Notes: generated by a model not told the origin, from the sequence alone. A stretch of DNA of 64,000 nt from DASPOF01 sp035626155 (GCA_035626155.1 DASPOF010000027.1:1-64000); one strand, 5' to 3'. Numbered from the stretch's first letter, positions 1-9,303 are shown. Numbers and translations: made by a program.

Positions 1-803
1 CAGGGCAGGATCGCTGGAACCATGGAGTTCGTTTGGAGGCTTTGGCGAACCTCGCGCACGAACTTCGCACGCCCATACAGGTATTGCTCGGTTACCTCGA
101 AATGCTTCGCGACGACGTCGCCGGTTCGATAGGCGCGCAACCGCGCCGGATTCTCGACCGCATGCAGGTCAACGCGCACGATCTCGCGCGCACCGTCGAG
201 AACGTGATGGATTTCGCGATGGCGCCTGCAAGCGCGAAGCCTCTGGTAGAAGAGGAAATTGCACTGGCGGACCTCATCGGCGAGATTATGCCGTCGCTCG
301 AGGCTGCCAACGACACCAAGCATCTCTCGCTCGAGTTCAAGCTTGACGACGCGCCGCGGGTGATTCGGTCGCGCCGCCGCGCGATTCGCACCATCCTGCT
401 CAATCTCGTGGTGAATGCGGTCAAGTTTACCGTTGAAGGTTCGGTTGCGGTTCTGGTCCGAGGGCTCCCCTCGCCGCACCGTTGTGCGTCGCTCGAGATC
501 GAAGTACGCGACACCGGCCCCGGCATGGACGCATCGCGGCTCTGGGAGGCCTTCCGGCCGTGCCTCCAGCTCTCGAATTCGAGCGTCCGCCGCTATCGCG
601 GAATGGGTCTGGGACTGGCCGTCGTAATTCGCAACGTCGAGGCGCTTGGCGGAGAACTGTACGTGACGACCGAACCGGGCGCGGGTTCGATTTTCCGGGT
701 CATGATCCCACTGCTCGGTGAATCAGCGGCCAAGCCACGAGGTCCGCGGCGCAGAATCCGCTCCGGAACCCGGCCTGGCACTTTCAGGCAGTATCAGCGG
801 TAG
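1..803 (+). CDS. Sensor histidine kinase, C-terminal part (cut by window edge)
   Basis: The reading frame is open back to base 1, so the true start lies outside the window; the TTG at 33 is only the first in-window candidate. Counting from it, the phosphoacceptor H-box (AHELRTP) has His at residue 9. The N-box (NLVVNAVKF) is near 124-132, G1 (DTGPG) at 160-164 and G2 (GMGLGL) at 190-195. This is a complete HisKA dimerisation plus HATPase_c core, so the kinase should be catalytically active. Its sensor domain is not visible. The stop overlaps the 3' end of the convergent lexA gene by 10 bp. Its partner regulator is not in this window. Confidence 0.9.
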   Translation, partial: GQDRWNHGVRLEALANLAHELRTPIQVLLGYLEMLRDDVAGSIGAQPRRILDRMQVNAHDLARTVENVMDFAMAPASAKPLVEEEIALADLIGEIMPSLEAANDTKHLSLEFKLDDAPRVIRSRRRAIRTILLNLVVNAVKFTVEGSVAVLVRGLPSPHRCASLEIEVRDTGPGMDASRLWEAFRPCLQLSNSSVRRYRGMGLGLAVVIRNVEALGGELYVTTEPGAGSIFRVMIPLLGESAAKPRGPRRRIRSGTRPGTFRQYQR

Positions 804-1402
804 CGGCGCATCAGGCCGACGACCACGCCGCGAATCGACAACTCGCCCGCATCGACCATGATCGGCTGCATCGCGCTGTTAGCCGGCTGAAGCCTGATTC
901 GCCCATCGGGCTCGCGGTAGAATTTCTTTACCGTCGCCTCATTTCCGACCAGGGCAACAACCGTTTCTCCGGCATCGGCAGTGTCGCGCCCCTCCACGAT
1001 GATATAATCACCGTCACGGATGCCGTCCTCGATCATCGAGTCGCCCTTGACCCGCAGGCAGAAGGTGTCCTCGCGCCTGACGAACTCCTCGGGAACGCTG
1101 ATGGTCTCGCGGTTCTCAATCGCCTCGATCGGGACGCCTGCCGCGACCTGGCCCAAAAGCTCGATGCGGGACGAGCCGGCGCGGCGGGCTGAGCCCGACA
1201 CTTCCAGCGCGCGGCTGTGATTCGCCTCGCGCTTGATGAAGCCCTTTTGTTCGAGATTGCGGAGATGCTTGTGGACGGTCGCGAGCGACGAGAGTCCGAA
1301 GTACTCACCGACTTCCGCCAGCGTCGGCGCATAGCCATGCTCGCTGATGTATTCATCCAGGTAATCGACCATTTGCTTCTGCCGCTTGGTGAGCGTCGCC
1401 AT
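794..1402 (-). CDS. lexA: LexA SOS repressor / self-cleaving S24 peptidase
   Basis: LexA represses SOS genes and autocleaves when RecA filaments form. The 202-residue length is normal. A winged-helix DNA-binding domain (about 1-65, starting ATLTKRQKQMVDYL) is followed by the Ala88-Gly89 cleavage site in QVAAGVP. The catalytic dyad is Ser122 (GDSMIEDG) and Lys159 (ATVKKFY), with the same 37-residue Ser-Lys spacing as E. coli LexA (119/156). No E. coli (CTGT-N8-ACAG) or Bacillus (GAAC-N4-GTTC) type SOS box was seen by eye in the 136 bp upstream, so its operator may differ. It is convergent with the upstream histidine kinase. Confidence 0.97.
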   Translation of the reverse strand: MATLTKRQKQMVDYLDEYISEHGYAPTLAEVGEYFGLSSLATVHKHLRNLEQKGFIKREANHSRALEVSGSARRAGSSRIELLGQVAAGVPIEAIENRETISVPEEFVRREDTFCLRVKGDSMIEDGIRDGDYIIVEGRDTADAGETVVALVGNEATVKKFYREPDGRIRLQPANSAMQPIMVDAGELSIRGVVVGLMRRYR

Positions 1403-1538
1403 GAACGATAACCCCCTCCCTGCTACGCACTCAAATGATGGCGAAAAAACGGCGAAGGCGCAAGGACTCGACCTGGCTGCAATTTCGATGGTTTCGCGAG
1501 GCGCCCGCGCCTAATACTCTGGAGCCGTTGCACCGCTG

Positions 1539-1916
1539 ATGGCCAGGCTCAGAATCATCTTCGAGAGCGGCGCTCCGGAACGGGTGATCGAGTTCGACCC
1601 CGCCAAGGCGCCCTTTCATCACGACGGCCGCCCGGGCTCCATCCTGGACGTGATGCTCGGCCACAAGCTGCATCTCGAGCACGCCTGCGGCGGCAATTGC
1701 GCCTGCACGACGTGCCATGTGATCGTGAAGCAGGGCTTAAACAAGCTCAGCGAGTCGACCGAACAGGAAGACGACATGCTCGATAAGGCGCCCGGCCTTA
1801 CGCCGACCTCGCGGCTGGGATGCCAGGCGGTAATCGAGGACCCCAACGCCGAGGTGACCGTCTTGGTCCCGCGTTTCACGATTAATGTGGTCAGCGAGGC
1901 GGCGGAGGAGGATTGA
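1539..1916 (+). CDS. fdx: 2Fe-2S ferredoxin (adrenodoxin / Isc Fdx type)
   Basis: Small electron carrier of 125 residues. The cluster ligands are Cys50, Cys56 and Cys59 (C-x5-C-x2-C in EHACGGNCACTTC) plus Cys95 (RLGCQAV). This is the adrenodoxin-like spacing used by ferredoxins of Fe-S assembly and of some oxygenase systems. An extra Cys54 lies inside the first loop. The next gene, 34 bp downstream on the same strand, is a flavin reductase-like protein, so the pair may form a NAD(P)H-reductase-ferredoxin couple. No isc genes are nearby, so a specific role in Fe-S assembly is not shown. Confidence 0.93.
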   Translation: MARLRIIFESGAPERVIEFDPAKAPFHHDGRPGSILDVMLGHKLHLEHACGGNCACTTCHVIVKQGLNKLSESTEQEDDMLDKAPGLTPTSRLGCQAVIEDPNAEVTVLVPRFTINVVSEAAEED

Positions 1917-1950
1917 TGGCGGATCTCATCGAGCCGGCAGGTGATCGCGG

Positions 1951-2682
1951 ATGACGGAAGGAACGCCTGCGGAGCCGGGCGGACGCCCGACGATAAGCGC
2001 GCGTATCGAGCGCGTGCTCGATCACAACGATGATACGCGGTCGTTGTTCCTTGCTCCGCTTGGCGGTGCGCGCGTGCGATTCGTACCGGGACAATTCATC
2101 TCGATTCTGATCCCGCTTGCGGACGAAGTCCGCACGCGCCCCTACACGATCGCATCGAGCCCCGACGACCCCGGCCCCATCGAGATTTGCTTCAACCGCG
2201 TCCCGGCCGGACGCGGCGCCGCATGGCTGTTCGAGCGGCAGCCCGGGGACGTGCTCGCGTTCACCGGACCGTTCGGGGCATTCACGCTCGATCGCGCTCC
2301 GGCGGCCGAGACCGTGTTCATCGCGGAGGGAACCGCGATCGCGCCGATTCGGCCGATGATCCGCCGCGCGACAGCATCCCCCGGCCACGCCGCGATCACG
2401 CTCCTGTACGCGGCCCGGAGCGAGCGCCATCTGCTGTACCGCGCCGAGTTCGAGGAACTGGCCGGGCGCGATCCGCGGTTCAAGTTCGACGCGATCGTCG
2501 CGCCGCAGGAGACGCTCTATGGCCGCCTGCTCGACGAGGCCGATCGGCGATGGGTCAAGGCGGACGATGACCGCAGCCGGGTGTTTTACGTGTGCGGCAT
2601 CGGTCCCGGAGTGATCGCGATTCGAAACCTGCTTCGCGGCGCAGGCTACGAACGCCGAGCCGTCCATTACGAGCAGTGGTGA
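1951..2682 (+). CDS. Ferredoxin-NAD(P)+ reductase-like FAD oxidoreductase
   Basis: 243 residues with the two-domain ferredoxin reductase fold. The FAD-binding beta-barrel carries the R-x-Y-[ST] signature (RPYTIASSP, about 52-60). The NAD(P)-binding half carries GTAIAPIRPMI and a C-terminal CGIGPGV loop, and the protein ends in an aromatic (HYEQW), as often in this family. It probably moves electrons between NAD(P)H and the ferredoxin encoded just upstream. Its physiological direction and final acceptor cannot be read from sequence. Confidence 0.85.
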   Translation: MTEGTPAEPGGRPTISARIERVLDHNDDTRSLFLAPLGGARVRFVPGQFISILIPLADEVRTRPYTIASSPDDPGPIEICFNRVPAGRGAAWLFERQPGDVLAFTGPFGAFTLDRAPAAETVFIAEGTAIAPIRPMIRRATASPGHAAITLLYAARSERHLLYRAEFEELAGRDPRFKFDAIVAPQETLYGRLLDEADRRWVKADDDRSRVFYVCGIGPGVIAIRNLLRGAGYERRAVHYEQW

Positions 2683-2705
2683 CGCGCCTTGGGAGCGCGC
2701 CGGAC

Positions 2706-3584
2706 CTATCGCGCGTACTCGGCCAGCATGCTCACCGCGCCGGGCGAGCCCGCAAGTCGCGCGCCCCGGATGATGACCCGCTCGCGTTCGAGCCGGCGCG
2801 CAGCGCGCTCGGCCATCCCCGGATCGATCCCTAAGGTGCGCGCGAGCGATCGCTCGCTTGCGTATGCCGCAATCTCGAAGTACCGGCGCACGATCATGTA
2901 CGCGGCCTCATCGCGCCGAAGCGACTTCGCCTCGCGCATCGCTCTGCCCCACCGATGTTCGACCGTGTCCCACACGTAGGTGAACGGGTCGGAGCGCTCC
3001 TCGATCTTGAGCGCGAGGAATTTTTCCTGCAGCTCCTTCATCGCGCGATCGAAGGCGGCGCGGTTCTCCGGCCGCCCGTGCCCCGATGAGAACTTGAGTG
3101 CGCGCGTCTCGGCGGGGCCGCGGCGCGAAAGCGCATCCATCACCAGCTTTGCGCAATGCGAGAGCATCCCGCGCTCGTAAAGTCCGAGATAACCGGCGGG
3201 CGAGACGCGCAACTTCAAAAACGCTCCGAGCAGGCCGCGCGCGATAAAGCCTGGCCGCCCGCCAATCACCTTTCCGTAGTACACGAGCCGGCGCTCGGGC
3301 AGCGAATCCTTGATGCGCCACGTCATCCCGATCGCGTAGTCGTGCTGGATGTGCTCGGGCGCCACCGGCTCGCGCTCGCCCGCGATCGCCTCGCGCAGGC
3401 ACGGGACGCCGAGTCCTGCGGTGAACGCGGTGCAAAATCCGACTTCCTCGATGAAGGCAAGCGCGGTGCGCTCGCCGGTTACGCGGCGCGACCTTAAGCG
3501 GCGGAAATGAAAATCGCGATGGCGTTCGAGCGCATTGAGGAGGTCCGTGCCGCGCGCACCGTCGCCGGCGGGCGTGCTCCTCAT
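2706..3584 (-). CDS. AlkZ-like winged-helix protein (putative)
   Basis: 292 residues from the ATG at 3584, which overlaps the AarF stop codon as ATGA; an earlier in-frame start at 3605 would extend into aarF. The Arg-rich soluble protein resembles AlkZ/YcaQ-related winged-helix proteins, some of which are DNA glycosylases, in its N-terminal region and its C-terminal helix-turn-helix-like segment (SLARTLGIDPGMAERAARRL). I could not confirm the catalytic QxQ motif of true AlkZ, so a repair activity is not claimed. It is the last gene of the coupled minus-strand operon that begins near 10.6 kb. Confidence 0.55.
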   Translation of the reverse strand: MRSTPAGDGARGTDLLNALERHRDFHFRRLRSRRVTGERTALAFIEEVGFCTAFTAGLGVPCLREAIAGEREPVAPEHIQHDYAIGMTWRIKDSLPERRLVYYGKVIGGRPGFIARGLLGAFLKLRVSPAGYLGLYERGMLSHCAKLVMDALSRRGPAETRALKFSSGHGRPENRAAFDRAMKELQEKFLALKIEERSDPFTYVWDTVEHRWGRAMREAKSLRRDEAAYMIVRRYFEIAAYASERSLARTLGIDPGMAERAARRLERERVIIRGARLAGSPGAVSMLAEYAR

Positions 3585-4903
3585 CCCAACGCGCGCATCA
3601 CGCATTGGCGGAAGATCTCGCGGTAATTCGCAACCACGCCGAGGCGATGAATTATCCCTTCCAGCCCGATGAGCGCGCGCAGCAGGAACAAGCCATGCGC
3701 GGGCGACTTGTAGAGGCTGTGCTTGAGCGCGATCTCGCCTACCCGCGATGCTTTCGCGACCGTGTCATACCTGGTGGGATCGAAGTCGCCCTCGACCAGC
3801 ACCGGTTCGAACAGGATTTGGACTATCTCGACGATCGGCGCCGGATTTTGCCCGCGCTCGATCCATCCGAGCTTGAGCATGCCGGCCGCGATCGCCTTGT
3901 CATCGCGATCGATCAGCCCCGCGGCAACTTGCAGATTTCCCCTGCGCAAATATTCGGGGAAGTGGCGGATCGATCCGAAATCGAGGATGCCGATGCGCGG
4001 GTGCCAGGAAACCAGGTAGTTGCCCGGATGAAAATCTGTGTGCAGCACGCCGAATTCGAGAATCTGGCGCCAGGCGAGTTCCTGCAACTTGCGCGCGACC
4101 CATCCGCGAAGCTCCGATTCGACCTCCGGCCGCATCACGTCGGCCAGCGGATACCCGTCGAGGTAGGTCATCGTCAGCACGCGGCTCGAGCTCAGCTCAG
4201 GCACCGCCTCCGGAATCATCACCTCCGGATCGCCGGCGAACAGGCGGCCGAATTCCGTCATGTTGCGGGCTTCCTGCACGTAATCGAGCTCCTCCTTGAG
4301 GCGCTCTTCCAGTTCCCGATAAATCACCGCGGTATCGATCTTCTGGCGCATCACGTCACGCCCGATTGCCTGCAACGTGCGCAGCAGCAGCTTCAAGTTC
4401 TGGAGATCCTGCGCGACTGTGTTCTCGACGCCGGGATACTGCACCTTGACCGCGACCTCGCGCCCGTCGCGCAGGCGCGCGCGATGGACCTGGCCGAGCG
4501 ATGCGGCCGCGAATGCGGTCTGGTCGAAGCTCCTGAAGACCGCCTCGGGACGCTTGCCGATCTCGCGGCGGATTTGCTCGGTAATCGTCGCGTAGCTCAT
4601 CGGCGGCACGCTCGATTGCGTCACGCGGAGCACGTCGAGCGCCTCGCCGGGCAGCAGATCGTGGCGCATCGAGAGCATCTGGATGAGCTTCATGAACGCG
4701 CCGCGCAGATGGGTGGAGCTTTCGACGATGCGCCGCGCGTTGCGGATGTGGGTGTCGAGCAGCTCGCGCTCGCGTTTGCTTTTGGAGAGGAACGGGCGGC
4801 GCAGCGAGGTCCACAGGTAGCTCGACCCGACCTGCGAGGCGAGCTCGCCCATCTTGATGGCGCGCCGGGCGCGGCCCTGCATGATCGGAGTACCCTTCGC
4901 CAT
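3581..4903 (-). CDS. ABC1/AarF/UbiB family atypical kinase
   Basis: 440 residues from the ATG at 4903, which shares one base with the larB stop (TGATG); a GTG one codon earlier is possible. Family features are the Ala-rich nucleotide loop (AAASLGQVH, about 133-141), Lys154 in VAVKVQ, the catalytic loop HTDFHPGN (about 289-296) and DFG at 309-311. The family-defining KxGQ motif reads KLIQ (73-76), with the Gly replaced by Ile. UbiB-like proteins support isoprenoid quinone biosynthesis or lipid handling, which would fit a quinone-based respiratory organism. No ubiquinone or menaquinone synthesis gene is adjacent. Confidence 0.88.
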   Translation of the reverse strand: MAKGTPIMQGRARRAIKMGELASQVGSSYLWTSLRRPFLSKSKRERELLDTHIRNARRIVESSTHLRGAFMKLIQMLSMRHDLLPGEALDVLRVTQSSVPPMSYATITEQIRREIGKRPEAVFRSFDQTAFAAASLGQVHRARLRDGREVAVKVQYPGVENTVAQDLQNLKLLLRTLQAIGRDVMRQKIDTAVIYRELEERLKEELDYVQEARNMTEFGRLFAGDPEVMIPEAVPELSSSRVLTMTYLDGYPLADVMRPEVESELRGWVARKLQELAWRQILEFGVLHTDFHPGNYLVSWHPRIGILDFGSIRHFPEYLRRGNLQVAAGLIDRDDKAIAAGMLKLGWIERGQNPAPIVEIVQILFEPVLVEGDFDPTRYDTVAKASRVGEIALKHSLYKSPAHGLFLLRALIGLEGIIHRLGVVANYREIFRQCVMRALG

Positions 4904-5679
4904 CACTCACCGCCGCCGTCGCGATCGATTCCGACCCGGTTGATCAGCGTCGCGGCAAGCGCCGCGCCAAATCCGTTGTCGATATTGACCACCGTCACTC
5001 CGCTCGAGCACGTATTGAGCATTCCGAGCAGCGCCGCGACTCCTCCGAACGCCGCCCCATAGCCGACGCTGGTCGGCACGGCGATCACCGGCTTGTCGAG
5101 CAGTCCCGCCACCACCGATGGCAGCGCGCCCTCCATTCCCGCCACGACTATGAGCACGCTGGCGCGGCGGATGCTATCGAGGTTCGCCGTGAGGCGGTGG
5201 ATGCCGGCGACGCCGACATCGTAAAGGCGGCTTACCGGATTTCCGAACGCCTCGGCGCAGACCGCGGCTTCCTCCGCGACTGGAATATCGGAAGTTCCCG
5301 CGCTGATCACCATGATCTCGCCCTGGGTGCGCGGCGCAATCCCCTGATTCACGATGGTCCCGACGCGGGCCTCGCGATGGTACCGCAAGGGCTTGAGCTT
5401 GCGTTTCACCGCGCGCGCCTTGTCGGGCGCCAGGCGAGTCACGATCAGGTTGGCTCCCGATGCGGCCACGTGGCAGCCGATCGCGGCGATCTGGTCTGCG
5501 GTCTTGCCCTCGCCGAAGATGACCTCGGGAACTCCGCGGCGAAGCCCGCGATGGCGATCGAGCTTGGCAAAGCCGAGATCCTGGAAGGGAAGCTCGCGCA
5601 GCGCGCGCGCCGCCGATCGCGCGGTCATCGCGCCCGCCGCGACGCGGTCGAGGATTTTGCGGATATCCTCCGCGGTCAT
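4903..5679 (-). CDS. larB: Nickel pincer cofactor biosynthesis protein LarB
   Basis: LarB carboxylates and hydrolyses nicotinic acid adenine dinucleotide to pyridinium-3,5-biscarboxylate mononucleotide, the first step of nickel-pincer nucleotide synthesis. The 258-residue protein has the PurE-like C-terminal domain (ISAGTSDIPVAEEA, VVAGMEGALPSVV, VPTSVGYGAAFGG, NIDNGFGAA) and the N-terminal helical segment typical of LarB. The start ATG overlaps the upstream CorC stop (ATGA). LarC, LarE and lactate racemase are not in this window, so the rest of the pathway would have to be elsewhere. Confidence 0.93.
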   Translation of the reverse strand: MTAEDIRKILDRVAAGAMTARSAARALRELPFQDLGFAKLDRHRGLRRGVPEVIFGEGKTADQIAAIGCHVAASGANLIVTRLAPDKARAVKRKLKPLRYHREARVGTIVNQGIAPRTQGEIMVISAGTSDIPVAEEAAVCAEAFGNPVSRLYDVGVAGIHRLTANLDSIRRASVLIVVAGMEGALPSVVAGLLDKPVIAVPTSVGYGAAFGGVAALLGMLNTCSSGVTVVNIDNGFGAALAATLINRVGIDRDGGGE

Positions 5680-6962
5680 CGCCGTTTAAGCTGCTCTGCG
5701 CGCAGCGGCCCGCCGAGCTGGAGCAGCAACTCGCGCACCGCGCGCGCGTCGCTTCGCGTCACGGTAATCGTAAGATCGTCGGCTTTGATCTGCTCGCCCG
5801 GCTGGGGAATATGTCCGAGTCGCTCGACCACGAATCCGGCAATCGTAGCATACTCATCGCCCTCGGGGAGCTTGAGTCCGAACCGGTCGTTGAGTTCCGC
5901 GATCGGCGCGCGGCCCATCACGGCGACCGTGCGGCGGTTGATGATCCGGGTCAGCACTTCGCCCGCCTCGCGCTCATCCTCGATCTCGCCCACGATTTCC
6001 TCGATGAGGTCCTCGAGCGTGATGATGCCGGCCGAGCCGCCGTACTCATCGACGATCACCCCCATGGTCTCGGCGGTGCGCTGCATCGCGAGCAGAACTT
6101 CATCCAGCGGCATCGATTCGGGAAAGTAGCTCACCGGGCGCATCACTTCGCTCACCGGGCGGCTTAGGTCGGGCGCCTCGAGCAGGTCGAAGACGTGCAC
6201 GATGCCGATGATATCGGTGATGCGGTTGCGGAAGACCGGGATTCGGGTGAACCCATCGCGCCGCACGGTTTCGATCGCGTCGCCGAGCGAGGTTTCCTGG
6301 GGAATCGCGCGCACCCGGACCAGCGGCACCATAGCCTTGCGCGCATCGGCGCGCGAGAAGCGGAAAATCCGGCTGATCATCTGGCGCTCGGCCGGCAGAA
6401 TCGCATCCGTCGCCTGGGCCTCCTCGCTGCGCGCGCGGCGATGCACCAGGTGGACGAGATCCTCGCGGCTCAGGAACATGCTCCGCGCGTCCGCAGGAAC
6501 CCCGGCCAGCTTTCTGAGCGCCCGGCTGAGCATCGTCTGCGCGGCCAGGACGGGACTGAAAATCGCCGCGAGAATCCGCAAGGGGCGCGCGGCGAACCGC
6601 GCGAAGGCGAGCGGATCCTCGAGCGTGAGGAGCTTGGGCAGCGATTCGCCCACCACCAGCGTGATCGGCGTGAGGATGAACGGCGCCAGGTACGAGAGCG
6701 TGGGGCGAACCTGATGCAGGAACCAGGTGAGCATCACCGCGGCCACCACAGTGGCAAGATTGGTGCCGCTGAGCGTCAGCGCGAGCAGCCGGTCGCGGCG
6801 CGAAAGCAGCGAATCGAGCAGGCGCGCCTGCGTCTCACCGCGCTCGCTCTCGGCGCGCACCTTGAGTTCATCGGCGGAGACCAGCGCGATTTCGCTGGCG
6901 GCGAAGAACGCCTGCACGATCACGCACGCGAGCACCGCCGCGGCCAGCACCAACGGGCTCAT
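5676..6962 (-). CDS. CNNM/CorC (HlyC) family membrane protein, copy 1
   Basis: 428 residues. An N-terminal DUF21/CNNM transmembrane domain (about 1-185, several hydrophobic helices) is followed by a paired CBS region (AMVPLVRVRAIP to TLEDLIEEIVGEIEDE, about 205-340) and a C-terminal CorC_HlyC domain. Family members have been linked to Mg2+/Co2+ export or metal homeostasis, and the old hemolysin name is misleading. It lies in tandem with a paralogue immediately upstream and overlaps both neighbours by 4 nt, so the two CNNM proteins are probably made in equal amounts and may form a heteromer (inference). Confidence 0.9.
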   Translation of the reverse strand: MSPLVLAAAVLACVIVQAFFAASEIALVSADELKVRAESERGETQARLLDSLLSRRDRLLALTLSGTNLATVVAAVMLTWFLHQVRPTLSYLAPFILTPITLVVGESLPKLLTLEDPLAFARFAARPLRILAAIFSPVLAAQTMLSRALRKLAGVPADARSMFLSREDLVHLVHRRARSEEAQATDAILPAERQMISRIFRFSRADARKAMVPLVRVRAIPQETSLGDAIETVRRDGFTRIPVFRNRITDIIGIVHVFDLLEAPDLSRPVSEVMRPVSYFPESMPLDEVLLAMQRTAETMGVIVDEYGGSAGIITLEDLIEEIVGEIEDEREAGEVLTRIINRRTVAVMGRAPIAELNDRFGLKLPEGDEYATIAGFVVERLGHIPQPGEQIKADDLTITVTRSDARAVRELLLQLGGPLRAEQLKRR

Positions 6963-8170
6963 CGCTTAAGCCTCACCAGTTCCACGGTCGCGCCGCGCGC
7001 CCGTTCGACGGTCGCCTCGTAATCGCCAAGCTTCAGCTTCTCGCCCGCGCGCGGCACGCGTCCGAGCTTGCGCAGCACCAGGCTGCTTAAGGTGCGGCCC
7101 GAGCCCGCGGCCTCGATGCGGGGCTCCCCGCCGAGCGCCTTGTTGAGCGATTCGATTTGAATCGCGCCGGAGACGACGAACTCGCCCTCGCCCACGCGAG
7201 TGAACTCGGGAACTTCGAGTTCGAACTCATCGCGGATCTCTCCGAACAGCTCCTCGAGCAGGTCCTCGAGCGTCACCAGGCCGAGCAGCCCGCCGTACTC
7301 GTCCACCACCAGCGCCATCTGGAAGCGCCCGCGGCGCATTTCGTCGAACAGCTCGCCGAGCGCCTTGTGCGGCGGAATGAAGTAGGCGGGGCGGACCAGC
7401 CGTTCGATTCTCGCAGGGGCGGCCTCCAGGCGGCGCGCAACGAGATCCTTGGCGTGCAGGATGCCGATGACATTTCCCTGCGTGCGGCGGTAAACCGGCA
7501 CGCGCGAGAAGTGCCCGTGCGCGATCGCGGTAATCAATTCGGAGTCCGGCTGATCGATGTCGAGCGAAAAAATGCGCTCGCGAGGGGTCATCACCTCCGA
7601 TGCGCGGCGTGTGCCGAAGTCGAAGACCCGATGAATCATCGCGCGCTCCTCGGGTCCAACCGCGCCGTGGGATTCGCCAATCCGGAGCAGTTCCTTGAAT
7701 TCCGCCTCGGAGACGGGCTCGGGACGGGCGACCGCGGGCGGCGCCGTGACGTAGCGCGCCACCGACGGCAGCCCCGATGCGAGCACCGCGAGTGGACGCG
7801 CGGTCAGCCGGGCCACGCCGCCCGGATGGCCGAGCGCGAAGGTCTTGGGCGTAATGTCGCAGAGCAGAAGCACGGTCACCAGCATCAATGGCGCTGCGAT
7901 GTATGCGCCGAGATTGCCCAGCCACAAGAGCAGGAAAATAGTCGCCAGACATTCCGCGAATACGTTGGCGGTCTCGCTCAGGCCGATCACGACGATCAGC
8001 GTCTCGAGCGGCCGATGCATGAGGCGCTCGATCGCGATTCTGACCGGCCGGCTCAACTGCTCGCGAGTGTGCTCCATCCGCGCGAGCACGAAAATCGCGG
8101 TTTCGGATGCGGCCAAAGCCGCGCTCGCGAAGATCAGAAGTGTGACCAGCAGCGGCAGAATCGGGAACAC
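6959..8170 (-). CDS. CNNM/CorC (HlyC) family membrane protein, copy 2
   Basis: 403 residues from a GTG at 8170, four bases after the thiL stop. It has the same architecture as the downstream paralogue: an N-terminal membrane domain (FPILPLLVTLLIFASAALAA onward), two CBS motifs (VMTPRERIFSLD and VTLEDLLEELFGEIRDEF) and a C-terminal CorC_HlyC domain. The pair lies inside a single operon with thiL upstream and larB downstream. Its proposed role is divalent cation transport or sensing, with adenosine nucleotides binding the CBS pair (family knowledge). Confidence 0.9.
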   Translation of the reverse strand: MFPILPLLVTLLIFASAALAASETAIFVLARMEHTREQLSRPVRIAIERLMHRPLETLIVVIGLSETANVFAECLATIFLLLWLGNLGAYIAAPLMLVTVLLLCDITPKTFALGHPGGVARLTARPLAVLASGLPSVARYVTAPPAVARPEPVSEAEFKELLRIGESHGAVGPEERAMIHRVFDFGTRRASEVMTPRERIFSLDIDQPDSELITAIAHGHFSRVPVYRRTQGNVIGILHAKDLVARRLEAAPARIERLVRPAYFIPPHKALGELFDEMRRGRFQMALVVDEYGGLLGLVTLEDLLEELFGEIRDEFELEVPEFTRVGEGEFVVSGAIQIESLNKALGGEPRIEAAGSGRTLSSLVLRKLGRVPRAGEKLKLGDYEATVERARGATVELVRLKR

Positions 8171-8174
8171 GGCT

Positions 8175-9230
8175 TTACTCGCTCGACCGAAGCTGGTCCC
8201 ATCCCGCGATTGCGGGAGCGCGCCCGCCTTTGAGCCTCACCGTGCGGCCCCGCACGATTTCTCCGATGCGGCGCACCGGGAGCCCAAGCCTGCGGCCCAG
8301 CTCGCGCTCGGAATGGCCGGGTCGGAGGCAGAACAGCAGTTCGTAGTCCTCGCCGCCGCCGAGCGCGAGCGACAGATCGGAGCCCATCACGGCGCGATAC
8401 TCATCCGATACCGGCACCGCCGCGGGATCGATTTGCGCGCCGACGCGGCTTCGTTCGAGAATATGCCCGAGATCCTGCAACAGCCCGTCGCTGATATCGA
8501 TCGCCGCCGGGCTCAAAGCGAGCTTCGAAAGCGCCTGCCCGGCGGTGAGCCGGGCCGTCGGTTTGAGAAAACGGTTCGCCAGGTAACGCCGCACGTTCCC
8601 GCGCGCGCGCAATTCTCCGGCGAGGATCCGCCATCCGACCGCGGCATCGCCCACCGTTCCGGTGACAAAGATTTCGTCGCCGGCGCGGGCGGCATCGCGG
8701 CGCAGCACTCGCGCGGGCGCATCGCCGAGCAACGCAATCGTGATCGCAAGCTCGCGCGCGCGCGTGATATTGCCGCCGACGATGTCCACGCCCGAATCGC
8801 TCGCCTCGCGGCGCAGGCCCGCATAGAGCCGATCGAAAAACCGGGCGTCGAGACCGTCGCGCACCGCAAGATTGACCACGCACGCAACGGCTTTGCCGCC
8901 CATCGCGGCGATATCGCTCAGGTTGACCGTAAGCGATCGCGCTCCAAGCGCCTCGGGCGTACCCCACTCAAGCTGGAAGTGAACCCCCTCGACCAGGGAA
9001 TCGATCGTGAACAGTTGCGGCGCACGGCCCGCCTCGATGATCGCGCAGTCGTCGCCCGGACCGAGAATCGTGCGGGGGCCCGGACGCAAACCGCGGCACA
9101 GCCGTGCGATAAGTTCGAACTCTCCGGGCAGCCTGCGGCGTCGCGTCGGGCTGCCGCCCGGGTTCCCGGCGGGGGAGCGCAGCGCGTCAGGGACGGTTCG
9201 CAAGAGCGTCGGAGGGTCCAGGCCGCACAC
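8175..9230 (-). CDS. thiL: Thiamine-monophosphate kinase
   Basis: ThiL phosphorylates thiamine monophosphate to thiamine diphosphate. Diagnostic pieces are GPGDDCAII near the N-terminus, GGKAVACVVNLAV, GGNITRARE and ALGGGEDYELLF, in the order seen in the AIRS/ThiL fold. The frame is open up to 9353, but that longer version overlaps the upstream kinase and lacks homology-like content. A GTG at 9230 (351 residues) or a TTG at 9203 is a more likely start. It is the second gene of the minus-strand operon. Confidence 0.9.
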   Translation of the reverse strand: MCGLDPPTLLRTVPDALRSPAGNPGGSPTRRRRLPGEFELIARLCRGLRPGPRTILGPGDDCAIIEAGRAPQLFTIDSLVEGVHFQLEWGTPEALGARSLTVNLSDIAAMGGKAVACVVNLAVRDGLDARFFDRLYAGLRREASDSGVDIVGGNITRARELAITIALLGDAPARVLRRDAARAGDEIFVTGTVGDAAVGWRILAGELRARGNVRRYLANRFLKPTARLTAGQALSKLALSPAAIDISDGLLQDLGHILERSRVGAQIDPAAVPVSDEYRAVMGSDLSLALGGGEDYELLFCLRPGHSERELGRRLGLPVRRIGEIVRGRTVRLKGGRAPAIAGWDQLRSSE

Positions 9231-9303
9231 CCTCGGCTGCAATCGTGACCACGAACTGACGCTAATCGATCGGGAATTGACGGGCAATAGAGGGCTGCCG
9301 AAT

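Noticed and set aside
1403..1538. LexA operator upstream of lexA
   Set aside because: Neither the E. coli nor the Bacillus SOS-box pattern was found by eye; a different consensus cannot be excluded.
3605..5062. Long plus-strand open frame (485 residues) opposite aarF
   Set aside because: It is the reverse complement of a well-supported gene with clear AarF motifs, and its product is low-complexity Arg/Leu-rich. High GC opens such frames.
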